Below are positions 1 through 8,722 of a stretch of 64,000 bases of DNA, piece by piece. Position numbers and translations under genes: made by a program. Every line of letters begins with the position of its first letter. Positions within the stretch are counted from its first letter, which is position 1. The stretch is from Planomonospora sp. ID82291. Lineage in GTDB: Bacteria; Actinomycetota; Actinomycetes; Streptosporangiales; Streptosporangiaceae. The stretch spans positions 558,001 to 622,000 of the forward strand of contig NZ_JABTEX010000004.1 in NCBI RefSeq assembly GCF_015711645.1, in the 5' to 3' direction. The notes under the pieces were generated by a model. It was not told the DNA's origin. It was given only the letters and a program-made list of their open reading frames with translations, and ran no database searches.

Positions 1-399
1 CAGCGCATGTGCCTGCAGTGGTCGGGCCGCCAGGTCTTCCTCTCGCCCGACCGCTTCTCCGTCTTCTACCAGTACTCCGACTCGCCCACCGGCACCTACT
101 TCTGCGTCGCCCACGTGGACCCGAGCCGGGAGCGGGACTTCGCCATCACGCTCGGCGTGCCGTACCGCGAGTCGCGCTGGTTCCGCGGCCGGGAGACCGT
201 GAACCGGACCAAGTCCGAGTGCCCGAGCGGCGACTGCTGCCGCCGGCCGCCGCCCGAGCTGACCCAGCGCTGGGAGGGCTACGCCTGGCCGTCGGCGCGC
301 GCCAACTCGCACGTCCTCGTGGCGTTGCCGCCCGGATCCTTCCCCGGGGTGGACGAGGCCGACGTCTACACCTTCCTGGAACGCCACGCCGCGGACTGA
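1..399 (+). CDS. hypothetical protein, C-terminal fragment
   Basis: The reading frame is open from the first base of the window to a TGA at 397-399, so the start lies outside and at least 132 residues are visible. An internal ATG at 7 exists but has no ribosome site in view, so I treat the gene as truncated by the window edge. The visible part is soluble, rich in aromatic and charged residues, and has a short Cys cluster (CPSGDCC) near its middle that could bind metal or form disulfides. I do not recognise the family. A 99-base gap separates it from the next gene on the same strand. Confidence 0.5.
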   Translation, partial: QRMCLQWSGRQVFLSPDRFSVFYQYSDSPTGTYFCVAHVDPSRERDFAITLGVPYRESRWFRGRETVNRTKSECPSGDCCRRPPPELTQRWEGYAWPSARANSHVLVALPPGSFPGVDEADVYTFLERHAAD

Positions 400-498
400 T
401 CCCCGGTGCCGCGGGACCGGTCCGGCCGATGATTCACGTCGCCACGGTGACCCATAGGGTGATACCCGTGCATTCCGGGGTGACGGGGAGGATGGGCT

Positions 499-1464
499 GT
501 GCTGCCTGAGGTGGAGGCATGGCTGCGCCGCCGTACGTCGTCCTGGGACGACTGGTCCCCGCCGGAGCTGCTGGAGGCCCGGGGGGACACGACGGTCAGC
601 GTGGTGCTGCCCGCGCGCGACGAGGGGGAGACGGTCGGGGAGATCGTCACCGCGATCCGGCGCGAGCTGATGGAGGCGGTGCCGCTCGTCGACGAACTCG
701 TGGTCGTCGACTCCCGCTCCACCGACGACACCGCCGCGCGCGCCGCGGCGGCCGGAGCCCGGGTGGTGGCGCAGGACGAGGTCCTGCCCGACCTCAAACC
801 GCTGGACGGCAAGGGGGAGGCGCTGTGGAAGTCCCTCGCCGCGACCTCCGGCGACCTGCTGGTCTTCGTCGACGCGGACCTGCGGGAGTTCCGCACCTCG
901 TTCGTGACCGGGCTGCTCGGGCCGCTCCTGGCCGACCCCGGCGTGGTCTACGTCAAGGGCTGCTACGACCGGCCGCTGCGCGACGCGCGGGGCGCGGACG
1001 CGCCGGGCGGGGGCGGACGGGTCACCGAGCTGGTCGCGAGGCCGCTGCTCAACCTGCACTGGCCGCTGCTCGCCGGGTTCGTCCAGCCCCTGGCGGGAGA
1101 GTACGCCGGGCGCCGCTCGGTCCTGGAGCGGGTCCCGTTCGTCACCGGCTACGGCGTGGAGCTCGGGCTCCTGATCGACCTGCTGGAGCTGTCGGGCCTG
1201 GACGCGCTGGCCCAGGTGGACCTGGGCCGCAGGGTGCACTCCCACCAGTCCACCGAGGCCCTCGGCGGCATGGCCGCGCAGATCCTGCAGACCTCCTGGT
1301 CGCGGCTGGCCCGCCAGGACAAGATGGTCCCGCTGCACGAGCCGTCCCCGCGCCTGGCCCAGTTTCGCCGCGGGCCGGCCGGGCACCATGCGACCGTGCG
1401 GGACGTGGCGGTCTCCGAGCGCCCGCCCATGGCCACCGTTCCCGGGTACGGCTCCTGCCGGTAA
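499..1464 (+). CDS. gpgS: glucosyl-3-phosphoglycerate synthase-like glycosyltransferase
   Basis: Family-2-type GT-A glycosyltransferase of 321 residues. The [14 protein letters not shown] strand opens the nucleotide-binding fold near residue 35, [10 protein letters not shown] follows, then a GKGEALWKS segment and FVDADLREF, the DXD-like metal and UDP-glucose site near residue 125. This order is typical of GpgS, which moves glucose from UDP-glucose to 3-phosphoglycerate, the first step to glucosylglycerate and, in mycobacteria, methylglucose lipopolysaccharide. The start is a GTG preceded by GGGGAGGA at 485-492; no nearer ATG fits. Length matches the family (about 320). It stands alone, with a palindrome and an acyl-CoA dehydrogenase gene following. 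Substrate assignment is inferred from motifs; a related GT81 enzyme is the alternative. Confidence 0.82.
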   Translation: MLPEVEAWLRRRTSSWDDWSPPELLEARGDTTVSVVLPARDEGETVGEIVTAIRRELMEAVPLVDELVVVDSRSTDDTAARAAAAGARVVAQDEVLPDLKPLDGKGEALWKSLAATSGDLLVFVDADLREFRTSFVTGLLGPLLADPGVVYVKGCYDRPLRDARGADAPGGGGRVTELVARPLLNLHWPLLAGFVQPLAGEYAGRRSVLERVPFVTGYGVELGLLIDLLELSGLDALAQVDLGRRVHSHQSTEALGGMAAQILQTSWSRLARQDKMVPLHEPSPRLAQFRRGPAGHHATVRDVAVSERPPMATVPGYGSCR

Positions 1465-1474
1465 GGTAGAGGGT

Positions 1475-1489
1475 GTTACCGATGGTAAC
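1475..1489. promoter_or_regulatory. palindromic operator before acyl-CoA dehydrogenase gene
   Basis: GTTACC-GAT-GGTAAC is a perfect 6-base inverted repeat with a 3-base spacer, 22 bases before the ATG at 1511 and upstream of the GGAGGA ribosome site. Size and position fit a repressor operator overlapping a promoter. The ten-base string GGGTTACCAT at its right arm (reverse strand) recurs at 3053-3062 just before the TetR gene, so that regulator is a candidate. No binding evidence. Confidence 0.45.
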
Positions 1490-1510
1490 CCTTTCTCGGA
1501 GGAACGGACG

Positions 1511-2731
1511 ATGAGCGAGAACGGCTTCTGCCCGGAACCGAGCGCCGACGTGCGCGAGGTGCGCGACTGGGTGCACGAGTTCGCCCGGACGGTCGTCCGC
1601 CCGGCCGGCGCCGAGTGGGACGAGCGCGAGGAGACGCCCTGGCCGGTCATCCAGGAGGCGGCGAAGATCGGCCTCTACTCGCTCGACTTCTTCGCCCAGC
1701 AGTCCTTCGAGCCCAGCGGCCTCGGCCTGATGGTCGCCTTCGAGGAGCTCTTCTGGGGCGACGCCGGGATCGGCCTGTCCATCGTCGGCACCGGCCTGGC
1801 CGCCGCCGCCCTGTCGGCCACCGGGACCCCCGAGCAGATGGGCGAGTGGCTGCCGCAGATGTTCGGCACCCCCGACGACGTCAAGCTCGGCGCGTTCTGC
1901 GCCTCCGAGCCCGACGCGGGCTCCGACGTGGGCGCCATCCGCACCCGCGCCGTCCACGACGAGGCCTCCGGCGACTGGATCCTCAACGGCGTCAAGACCT
2001 GGGCCACCAACGGCGGCATCGCCGACGTGCACGTCGTCGTCGCCTCGGTCGACCCCTCGCTCGGCACCCGCGGCCAGGCCTCCTTCGTCGTCCCGCCGGG
2101 GACCCCCGGCCTGTCGATGGGCCAGAAGTTCAAGAAGCACGGCATCCGGGCCTCGCACACCGCCGAGGTCGTCCTCGACGGCGTACGGGTGCCCGGCTCG
2201 TGCCTGCTCGGCGGCAAGGAGAAGCTGGACGCCCGGCTCGCACGGGTGCGCGAGGGCGGCAGGGCCGGTGAGCAGGCGGCCATGCGGACCTTCGAGACGA
2301 CCCGCCCCTCGGTGGCCGCGATGGCGGTCGGCATCGCCCGCGCCGGGTTCGAGTACGCCCGGGACTACGCTCGGGAGCGTGAGCAGTTCGGCCGCCGGAT
2401 CGGGGAGAACCAGGCCGTCGCCTTCCTGCTCGCCGACATGGCCACCCGGGTCGACGTCGCCCGGCTGATGACCTGGCGCGCGGCCTGGATGGCCCGCAAC
2501 GGCCGGTCGTTCGACCACGCCGAGGGGTCGATGTGCAAGCTGGTGGCGGGGGAGACGGCGGTATGGGTGACCGAGCAGGCCATCCAGATCCTGGGCGGGG
2601 CCGGCTACACCCGCGACCACCCGGTCGAGCGCTTCCACCGGGACGCGAAGATCTACACCATCTTCGAGGGCACGTCCGAGATCCAGCGCCTGATCATCGG
2701 CCGCGCGGTCACCGGCCTGCCCGTTCGCTGA
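1511..2731 (+). CDS. acyl-CoA dehydrogenase
   Basis: Flavoprotein of 406 residues that would oxidise a fatty acyl- or branched acyl-CoA to the enoyl-CoA and pass electrons to ETF. Hallmarks: [15 protein letters not shown] (flavin and substrate loop), the mid-domain KTWATNGG segment, the [14 protein letters not shown] helix and, near the C-terminus, [11 protein letters not shown] and IFEGTSEIQ with the probable catalytic base Glu386. The open frame extends upstream, but the ATG at 1511 is chosen because GGAGGA lies 8 bases ahead and the homologous core begins there. Length is normal. It is monocistronic, with a palindrome in its leader. Substrate chain length cannot be read from sequence. Confidence 0.93.
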   Translation: MSENGFCPEPSADVREVRDWVHEFARTVVRPAGAEWDEREETPWPVIQEAAKIGLYSLDFFAQQSFEPSGLGLMVAFEELFWGDAGIGLSIVGTGLAAAALSATGTPEQMGEWLPQMFGTPDDVKLGAFCASEPDAGSDVGAIRTRAVHDEASGDWILNGVKTWATNGGIADVHVVVASVDPSLGTRGQASFVVPPGTPGLSMGQKFKKHGIRASHTAEVVLDGVRVPGSCLLGGKEKLDARLARVREGGRAGEQAAMRTFETTRPSVAAMAVGIARAGFEYARDYAREREQFGRRIGENQAVAFLLADMATRVDVARLMTWRAAWMARNGRSFDHAEGSMCKLVAGETAVWVTEQAIQILGGAGYTRDHPVERFHRDAKIYTIFEGTSEIQRLIIGRAVTGLPVR

Positions 2732-3011
2732 AGATGTCGGATTCCGCGGACGGGCTCTGACGGGCGTTCCGGATCTCTGGTCCGTCACCGGTCCGTGAGA
2801 ACCGGAAGAGCGGTGCAGACGGCCGCGCCGGAGCGGCCGTCGATCATTCACGGAGAGTGGTCGTCCAGGCTGATCGCGGGCAGTCCGCGGGTCTTGTCCG
2901 GCACAACTGCGCTCACACTGAGTAGTGATCTTCGGTGGGCCTCGCGACGGGGCCGTGGACCGTCTGTTCCGTCGCTGTTCCGTGTCGGTAACGGGCAATG
3001 GCTCCACTGAA
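2732..3011. other. intergenic region without a credible gene
   Basis: About 280 bases between the dehydrogenase stop and the operator of the next unit. A 71-codon open frame at 2795-3010 (+) has no ribosome site, no domain and unremarkable composition, so I do not call it. The right end (2900-3010) is less GC-rich than the genes and probably holds the promoter of the TetR-MFS operon. Confidence 0.5.
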
Positions 3012-3029
3012 TGAGTCATCCATGTCTCA
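3012..3029. promoter_or_regulatory. imperfect palindrome, candidate TetR operator
   Basis: TGAGTCATCCATGTCTCA is an 18-base inverted repeat with one mismatch per arm (TGAGTCAT/ATGTCTCA). A further ATGTCTC half-site lies at 3042-3048. It sits 40 bases before the TetR ATG at 3069, the usual place for autoregulation of a TetR-exporter operon. Confidence 0.4.
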
Positions 3030-3068
3030 CTTGAAGCATTTATGTCTCTTGTGGGTTACCATTGGCTC

Positions 3069-3620
3069 ATGAGCTTCGATCGTGATCATGTGCTGCACGC
3101 CGCCGCTGAGCTGCTGACACGCAAGGCGACGGCGACCATGGAAGAAGTCGCCCGAAGCGCGGGGATCAGCAGAGCGACGCTGAACCGTCACTTCGCCGGG
3201 CGCGATGCCCTTGTGCGCGCCCTGGAGGAGTTGGGCATCGCCGAATGCGAGGCGGCCTTGGAGGCGGCGCGCATCGAGGACGGTGCGGCCGCGGGCGCGG
3301 TGCGCCGTCTGATCTGCGAGATCCAGCCCTGTGCGGGGCTGCTCGCCTTCCTCTACTCCGAAAACCAGCTCTTCGAGGGCGAGAAGCAGAACGCGGGCTG
3401 GTTCCGTATCGAAGAGCGGCTCACCGGCCTGTTCCGCCGAGGCCAGGAGAACGGTGAGTTCCGCATCGACTTGAGCGCGACGTGGCTCGCCGAGGCTCTC
3501 TACGGCCTGCTGGCCGCCGGCAGCTGGGCCGTCATCGAGGGCCGGGTGGCCCGCAACGACTTCACCCACATGATCGCTGAGCTGCTGCTCGGCGGCGCGA
3601 CGCGAAGGGACGAATCATGA
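3069..3620 (+). CDS. TetR family transcriptional regulator
   Basis: Repressor of 183 residues. The N-terminal HTH reads ATMEEVARSAGISRATLNRHFAGRDALVRAL, a standard TetR DNA-binding domain; the all-helical C-terminal ligand domain is not diagnostic. The ATG at 3069 is preferred because TetR proteins usually begin about ten residues before the first helix; an in-frame ATG at 3042 would add nine residues, and neither has a strong ribosome site. Its last codons overlap the MFS exporter gene by 4 bases (ATGA), so the two are co-transcribed and coupled. The probable job is to repress the exporter until a toxic ligand binds. A palindrome at 3012-3029 is the likely operator. Confidence 0.88.
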   Translation: MSFDRDHVLHAAAELLTRKATATMEEVARSAGISRATLNRHFAGRDALVRALEELGIAECEAALEAARIEDGAAAGAVRRLICEIQPCAGLLAFLYSENQLFEGEKQNAGWFRIEERLTGLFRRGQENGEFRIDLSATWLAEALYGLLAAGSWAVIEGRVARNDFTHMIAELLLGGATRRDES

Positions 3621-5149
3621 CCGGTGTTCTGCATCCGGGGGAGCAGGACAGCGCGCAGCGGCGCTCCGGCCGCTGGCTCGCCTTGGGCGTCCTGGTCCTC
3701 GCCGTGCTGCTCGTGGCGGTGGACGCCACCGTCCTGGGCCTGGCCACGCCCTACCTCAGTGAGGATCTGCAGCCTTCCGGCACTCAGCTGCTGTGGATCG
3801 GCGACGCCTACTCGTTCGTGATCGCCGGCCTGCTCATCTCCATGGGCAGCCTGGGCGACCGCATCGGCCGCAAGCGCCTGCTGCTGGTCGGAGCCACCGC
3901 CTTCGGGCTGGTCTCGGTGCTCAACGCCTACGCGCAGACCCCCGAGATGATGATCGCCGCCCGGGCGCTGCTCGGTGTCGCCGGCGCCACGCTGATGCCC
4001 TCCACCCTCGCGCTGATCCGCAACCTCTTCCAGGACCCCCGTGAGCGCAGTCTCGCCATCGGCATCTGGAGCGCCGCAGCCTCGGCGGGTATGGCGGTCG
4101 GCCCGATCGTCGGCGGCCTGCTGCTGGAGCACTTCTGGTGGGGCTCGGTGTTCCTGATCAACCTGCCCGTGATGGCCCTGCTGGTCGTCGTCGGGATCAA
4201 GCTGCTGCCGGAATCGCGCAACCCCTCCCCGGGGCCGTGGGACCTGCCGAGTGTCCTGCTGTCGACGGTCGGCATGGTCGGCGTCGTGTACGCGATCAAG
4301 GAGGCCGCCGCCGACGGGTTCACCTGGCCCACCCTGGCGGCAGGCCTGCTCGGTGGGGCCGCTCTCCACGGGTTCGTCCGGCGCCAGCGCCGTCTGCCGA
4401 TCCCGCTGGTGGACGTCCGGCTGTTTCGCAGCGGCGGCTTCAGCGGCGCCGTCCTGGCGAACCTGCTGACCATCCTCGGATTGTCCGGGCTGCTGTTCTT
4501 CCTCTCCCAGTACCTGCAGCTCGTCCAGGACCGGCGGCCCATCGAAGCGGGCATCGCCGAGCTGCCGACCGCCGTCGGCGCGGTGGCGGCCGGCCTGATC
4601 GCCGGCGCCGCGGCGCGGCGCTTCTCGGTGCGCGCGGTCGTCTCCGGCGGCCTGGCCGTCATCGGCCTGGCCCTGGCCGCGCTCACCACGATCAGCCAGT
4701 CCACCGGCTACCCCCTGCTGGGCGCCACCCTGCTGGTCGTCGGCTTCGGCGCCGGGCTGTCGTTCACGGTCACCTCGGACGTCATCCTCACCGCCGTCCC
4801 CAAGGAGCAGGCCGGCGCTGCTTCGGCGGTCTCGGAGACGGCCTACGAACTGGGCACCGCTCTGGGCATCGCCCTGCTGGGGTCCGTCGTCACCAACATC
4901 TACCAGGACTTCACCGGACCGGCCGGAACCCCGCAGGCCGCACACGAGTCACTGGCCGGAGCCGTCGTGGCCGCCGCGCGCATGCCCGCCGATGCGGCCG
5001 CCGCGCTGCTGCACGCGGCACGCGAGTCCTTCGTCGGCGGAGTGGCCCTCGCCGCCGGCGTCGGCGCCGCCTTGCTGCTTGTCGCCGCCGCCGTCGCGTG
5101 GTTCCTGCTTCGCGGACAGAACCCGGCCGATGAGCCCGTCCAGCACTGA
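3617..5149 (+). CDS. DHA2-family MFS drug exporter (14 TM)
   Basis: Integral membrane proton-coupled exporter of 510 residues, long enough for 14 helices as in QacA/SmvA/EmrB relatives. Visible signatures are LLVAVDATVLGLATP in helix 1, GDRIGRKR (motif A) after helix 2, and GIWSAAASAGMAVGPIVGG (motif C, typical of antiporters) in helix 5. The start ATG overlaps the TetR stop. It closely resembles the second exporter at 17879-19462 (about four residues in five identical by eye over the first 190), so this is a recent or conserved duplication with a different partner regulator. The substrate is unknown; quaternary ammonium or lipophilic cations are family precedents. Confidence 0.9.
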   Translation: MTGVLHPGEQDSAQRRSGRWLALGVLVLAVLLVAVDATVLGLATPYLSEDLQPSGTQLLWIGDAYSFVIAGLLISMGSLGDRIGRKRLLLVGATAFGLVSVLNAYAQTPEMMIAARALLGVAGATLMPSTLALIRNLFQDPRERSLAIGIWSAAASAGMAVGPIVGGLLLEHFWWGSVFLINLPVMALLVVVGIKLLPESRNPSPGPWDLPSVLLSTVGMVGVVYAIKEAAADGFTWPTLAAGLLGGAALHGFVRRQRRLPIPLVDVRLFRSGGFSGAVLANLLTILGLSGLLFFLSQYLQLVQDRRPIEAGIAELPTAVGAVAAGLIAGAAARRFSVRAVVSGGLAVIGLALAALTTISQSTGYPLLGATLLVVGFGAGLSFTVTSDVILTAVPKEQAGAASAVSETAYELGTALGIALLGSVVTNIYQDFTGPAGTPQAAHESLAGAVVAAARMPADAAAALLHAARESFVGGVALAAGVGAALLLVAAAVAWFLLRGQNPADEPVQH

Positions 5150-5169
5150 GGAACGAGGAAGGCCGTGCA

Positions 5170-5185
5170 GGCGGCACCTGCCGCC
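5170..5185. terminator. possible terminator hairpin after MFS gene
   Basis: GGCGGCA-CC-TGCCGCC forms a perfect 7-base stem 20 bases after the exporter stop codon. There is no T-tract, which is common for GC-rich actinomycete terminators. Confidence 0.35.
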
Positions 5186-5327
5186 GCAGGAAAGGGCCAC
5201 GTCGGCGGACGGGTCCTGGCGGCCGATTCGCCTGAGTGACTGTTGCGAAACGTCCACCAAGTGAACCGCCCCGGGTTTGATGGAGACATCGAATGAGACG
5301 CGGTCGCACGGTGTGCGGTGCCGGCGG

Positions 5328-6053
5328 TCAGACGGTGACGACCGTGCGGAGTCCGCCTCGCTCGAGCACCTCTCGGGCGAAGGCCACGAGCTCCGGAGTC
5401 GACTCGAGCAGTACCTGGAACTCGGGGCGCACCCCGTGCCGGCGGAAGCCGATGACGACCACGCGCAGGTCCGGGTCGAGGGCCGCCAGCCAGTCCGCGG
5501 TGCGCGCGAGCTGATCGGGAGCGTCGTTGACGCCCGGCACCAGCAGGAGCCGCACCTCGTGCAGCCTCCCGCTGCCGTGCAGGTGCCGGATCGAGTCGCG
5601 CACCAGTTCGTTGCCGCGGCCGGTGAGCCGACGGTGCACGTCGGAGTCCAGCGCCTTCAGGTCGACCATGAACCCGTCGGTGACCGGGAGCAGTTCGTCC
5701 CAGACCCGGGGCAGGGCGTGGCCGTTGGTGTCGACGAACGTCGTCAGCCGGCGTAGCCGAGGGTCGGCGCGGACGCCGCCGAACAGGTCACGGATGAAGC
5801 GCCACTGACCGGTCGCCTCGCCCCCCGAGACGGTGAGCCCGGCGAGGTACGGCTCGGCCGACCGGATCTCCTCCAGCAGTTCCGCGACGGAGGCGTCCCG
5901 GGTGTCCGGGCGCCGGGGTGGGATGGTCTGGGGGTTGTGGCAGGCCAGGCAGTCGAACGAGCAGCCCTGGAGGAAGACCGTGAACCGGTTCCCCGGGCCG
6001 TCCACCCAGGAGAACGGGATGACCTCAGCGACGCGAGCCGACATCGAGCTCAT
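5328..6053 (-). CDS. yjjW: YjjW-type glycyl radical enzyme activase (radical SAM)
   Basis: Radical-SAM activating enzyme of 241 residues that should install the glycyl radical on the adjacent enzyme. The N-terminus carries DGPGNRFTVFLQGC and the CX3CX2C cluster motif (Cys31, Cys35, Cys38; GCSFDCLACHNPQT), which ligates the 4Fe-4S cluster that cleaves SAM. LTVSGGEATGQ near residue 85 is the SAM-binding GGE motif. Unlike PFL-activase relatives with an inserted 8-Cys ferredoxin domain, none is present here. The upstream gene ends inside it: the ATG at 6053 overlaps the radical enzyme gene by 29 bases, so translation is coupled. An in-frame ATG at 6044 is the alternative start. NrdG of anaerobic ribonucleotide reductase is less likely given the partner. 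Confidence 0.82.
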   Translation of the reverse strand: MSSMSARVAEVIPFSWVDGPGNRFTVFLQGCSFDCLACHNPQTIPPRRPDTRDASVAELLEEIRSAEPYLAGLTVSGGEATGQWRFIRDLFGGVRADPRLRRLTTFVDTNGHALPRVWDELLPVTDGFMVDLKALDSDVHRRLTGRGNELVRDSIRHLHGSGRLHEVRLLLVPGVNDAPDQLARTADWLAALDPDLRVVVIGFRRHGVRPEFQVLLESTPELVAFAREVLERGGLRTVVTV

Positions 6054-7566
6054 GGGCCATGATCCGTTTGGGCGCGCGGTGGTGGCCGTGCGACTGGGCG
6101 ACCGCTCCGGCACCGAGGAAGGTGCTGTCGTGACGGGCGCCGTCCTCGACCTTCGCAAGATCGGACTTGCGCACCATGTAGCCGGTGATCCGGATGAAGT
6201 CGTTGCTGTCGAGGTTGAACGTCACGTCCCGCATGCCGGTGCGCAGCGCCCCGCGGACGATGTCCACGACCGCGTCGGGGTTGCGCCGCGCGGTCTCGTC
6301 GAACGCGAGGATGTCGCTGATCCCGGCAGGGAACAGCACATGGTGAGGGGTGACCGTCTGGAGGTGTCGCAGCAGCCCGGGTTCCTCGCCGATCGGGATC
6401 CGGCAGCCGGCGGTCACGCCGACGTCCAGGTCGATGCCGGATTGGCTGTGCAGCAGTGCTCGGCCGGCGTTTCCCCCGCAGTAGGGCATCGGCCGTGCGG
6501 CGACCAGGTCGCGCACGCGGAGCAGGATCTGGTGGGCCAGCTCGTCGGCCACGTCGTCGTGGCCGTAGCGTGCGGTGACGCCCTCGCATCCCAGCACCAG
6601 GGCCACCGCCTCGGCGAGCCCGAACACACCGAACATCGCGGAGTACCGGTCCAGGTGGAGCAGCCCGTCCGCCACCAGCCAGGAGTGCTCGAAGAAGCCG
6701 GCCTCCTCGACGAGGTGCCGGATCCGTGCCTCCATCAGCTCGGCGGTCAGCTCCACGTAGCGCGGCAGCAGGTCGTCCAGGAAGGAGCTCCGCGACCCCT
6801 CGTGGAGCAGCGCCACCTCGCGCAGGTTCAGCCGCACCAGCGTGTGCGAACCGCCGCCGGAGCGGAGCGAGTTGTAGCAGGACGCCACGCCGTATTCCGG
6901 TCCGAGGTCGGCGACCATCATCGGGTGGTTGACGAAGTGCGGCTTCCCGCAGGCGAAGACGGTCTCCACGGCGTCGCGCACCAGGTCGTCCGGCGTCCGC
7001 GCCGGGTCGACCTTGAGCGTCAGGTTCGGGACGACCTGCAGCAGGTCGCGCTCCAGGCGCAGGGCGGTGCGGCCGACGCGGGTGTCGTCCGGGCCGAGGT
7101 TGGCGTGGGCGAACGCGTCGGGCAGCATCCGGTCCATCGCGATCCAGAACAGCCGGAGCCTGCGGTACAGCTCCTCGTCGGAGACGCCCTCGGTGTACGG
7201 CTCGAGCAGCGCGTCGAGGTCGCCCAGCCACACCGGGTAACCGGTGATCGAGGGGACCTGGGTGTAGCCGATCAGCAGCGTGTTCAGCGCCTCGTCCAGA
7301 TCGCGGGCCGGCTCGAGTTCGAGGAACGCGGACCCGTCGCGCAGAAGCTTCGCGTAGTCGGGGAGGATGTAGCGGGGCCGGTGCGGGGCGTTGCCCTCGT
7401 ACATGTCGCAGATGATCCGCTTCTCAAGCGCCTCGGCGCAGGCCGCCGAGACCGGCGGCGGATCGAGGGCGTTCTCGGACAGCCCGGCAAGGCGGTGCAT
7501 CCGCTGCCGGTAGGTCAGTGTCGGGTCGTCGATCACCTCCCGTGCCAGCGCGCGGACCTCAGTCAT
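6025..7566 (-). CDS. yjjI: YjjI-type glycine radical enzyme
   Basis: Protein of 513 residues matching the small YjjI (DUF3029) group of glycyl radical enzymes, whose reaction is unknown. The probable radical glycine is Gly462 in FIRITGYMV near the C-terminus, and the probable active-site cysteine is Cys230 in ASCYNSLRSGGGSHTLVRLN. It lacks the C-terminal Zn cysteines of class III ribonucleotide reductase and is far shorter than PFL. The ATG at 7566 is preferred over that at 7572 because AAGG lies at proper distance only for the former. The activase gene overlaps its end, giving a two-gene operon. Such oxygen-sensitive enzymes are rare in aerobic filamentous actinomycetes, which suggests acquisition or use under oxygen limitation. 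Confidence 0.82.
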   Translation of the reverse strand: MTEVRALAREVIDDPTLTYRQRMHRLAGLSENALDPPPVSAACAEALEKRIICDMYEGNAPHRPRYILPDYAKLLRDGSAFLELEPARDLDEALNTLLIGYTQVPSITGYPVWLGDLDALLEPYTEGVSDEELYRRLRLFWIAMDRMLPDAFAHANLGPDDTRVGRTALRLERDLLQVVPNLTLKVDPARTPDDLVRDAVETVFACGKPHFVNHPMMVADLGPEYGVASCYNSLRSGGGSHTLVRLNLREVALLHEGSRSSFLDDLLPRYVELTAELMEARIRHLVEEAGFFEHSWLVADGLLHLDRYSAMFGVFGLAEAVALVLGCEGVTARYGHDDVADELAHQILLRVRDLVAARPMPYCGGNAGRALLHSQSGIDLDVGVTAGCRIPIGEEPGLLRHLQTVTPHHVLFPAGISDILAFDETARRNPDAVVDIVRGALRTGMRDVTFNLDSNDFIRITGYMVRKSDLAKVEDGARHDSTFLGAGAVAQSHGHHRAPKRIMAHELDVGSRR

Positions 7567-7889
7567 CTCCATCCTTCGAAGGTACGCGGCCGGCGTCGGC
7601 CAGGGCAGGGACGAAAGACCTGAGATCGGCTCTCGGCTTGATCTTCGACCTGTGCCCTCGGCCGTCCCTCTGATCCGCTTCTGAGATCTCTCCGTTCGGC
7701 GGACACGAGTACGGCCGCCCGGCGCCGGGCGGCGGACCGGGCCGGCCGCCGTGGCGACGTAGAGCTGGACGACGTGCCTGCCGTACCGCTGACCGGCTTC
7801 GGCTTGGGCGCCGTCCCCCCTGTTCCCCAGGGCGTCATCGCCGGAATCGTGGACGGCCGGATCCGATCGGCTGAGCCGCGCTCCGGCGG
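7567..7889. other. intergenic region with yjjI promoter
   Basis: About 320 bases between the starts and ends of two leftward genes. The right part follows the TetR stop and the left part must carry the yjjI promoter. Short frames here lack ribosome sites and domains. I looked for an FNR- or Rex-like palindrome, as expected for an oxygen-sensitive enzyme, and found none convincing. Confidence 0.4.
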
Positions 7890-8570
7890 TCAGTCCGCAG
7901 AGCCGGCCGGCTCCAGCATGGGCACGAGGAACCGCCGGGCCACCGCGGCCAGCCGCCCGTCGTCGTCGAGGTCGACGACCTGGCTGGGGATCGCCAGGAA
8001 GGAGGCGGAGATCCGGACCATCAGCTCGGCCACGAGATCGGTGTCCAGGTCGCCCGAGACGTTGCCCGCGCGCTGCTCGCGGCGGAGCTGGCCTGCGACG
8101 AACTGCCGCACGATGGCGAGGGTGCGGCCTCCGTCGCTGACCATGGAGGGCACGATCAGGTCCGGTTCCGCGGTGATCAGGCCGCCGATCAGCGGGTTGC
8201 CCCGGATGGCGCGCAGCGAGCTCACGAAGCCCAGGACCACCCGGTCGGCGGCGGTGCGGGCCTGTTCGATGTCGGCGAGGAACCGGTCGAAGTAGCGGCG
8301 GAACTCCCGGCGGACCACGTGTTCGACCAGCGCGTCCTTGGTGGGGAACCGCCGGTAGACCGTGACCCGTGAGACCCCGGCCCGGCGCGCGACGTCCTCC
8401 ATGGTGGAGCGCCGGATCCCCAGGCGGCAGAACTGCTCGTACGCCGCGTCGAGGATGCGCGTCCGGGTCTCGTCCAGGTCGTCGACCCGTTCGACGGCGT
8501 CGGTGTAGGCGCGTTCCAGCAGCGAATCCGAGTCGGACGGCGCCATGAGCGCGGACAGCACGGGTTCCAC
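7890..8570 (-). CDS. TetR family regulator of the rubber-degradation genes
   Basis: TetR-type repressor of 226 residues, with HTH RSTMEDVARRAGVSRVTVYRRFPTKDALVEHV near residues 45-75. The open frame extends to 8681, but the GTG at 8570 is preceded by GGAGGT at 8575-8580 and gives a normal N-terminus, so the longer version is rejected. It is divergent from the two latex-clearing protein genes across a 152-base gap containing a strong palindrome. In Gordonia polyisoprenivorans a TetR protein (LcpR) next to lcp represses it; by position this is the equivalent. The ligand is unknown but would plausibly be an isoprenoid cleavage product. Confidence 0.87.
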   Translation of the reverse strand: MEPVLSALMAPSDSDSLLERAYTDAVERVDDLDETRTRILDAAYEQFCRLGIRRSTMEDVARRAGVSRVTVYRRFPTKDALVEHVVRREFRRYFDRFLADIEQARTAADRVVLGFVSSLRAIRGNPLIGGLITAEPDLIVPSMVSDGGRTLAIVRQFVAGQLRREQRAGNVSGDLDTDLVAELMVRISASFLAIPSQVVDLDDDGRLAAVARRFLVPMLEPAGSAD

Positions 8571-8653
8571 GATCACCTCCTGTGTTGATTCTGCCCGATC
8601 GCCCACAACCGCCGTCGCGGTCTTGTGGTGCACGACACGGTGTGCTCTATTGG

Positions 8654-8688
8654 TGATACGCAGATGCACTATACGTCTCATCGTATCA
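8654..8688. promoter_or_regulatory. operator region between tetR and lcp genes
   Basis: Two nested inverted repeats lie in the divergent promoter region: TGATACG (8654-8660) with CGTATCA (8682-8688), and ATACG-TCTCAT-CGTAT (8671-8686). They share the right arm, so a TetR dimer could bind the 16-base palindrome with an accessory half-site. The position, 35-70 bases before the lcp start, fits repression of lcp and autoregulation. Confidence 0.6.
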
Positions 8689-8722
8689 GCGGTGATCTCG
8701 ACCTCAGGAGAGGGGCGGAGGC

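Noticed and set aside
2795-3010. 71-codon frame in the gap before the TetR gene
   Set aside because: No ribosome site, no domain, and position suits a promoter.
6025-7566. Class III anaerobic ribonucleotide reductase
   Set aside because: Too short, lacks the ATP-cone and C-terminal Zn cysteines; the motif set fits YjjI.
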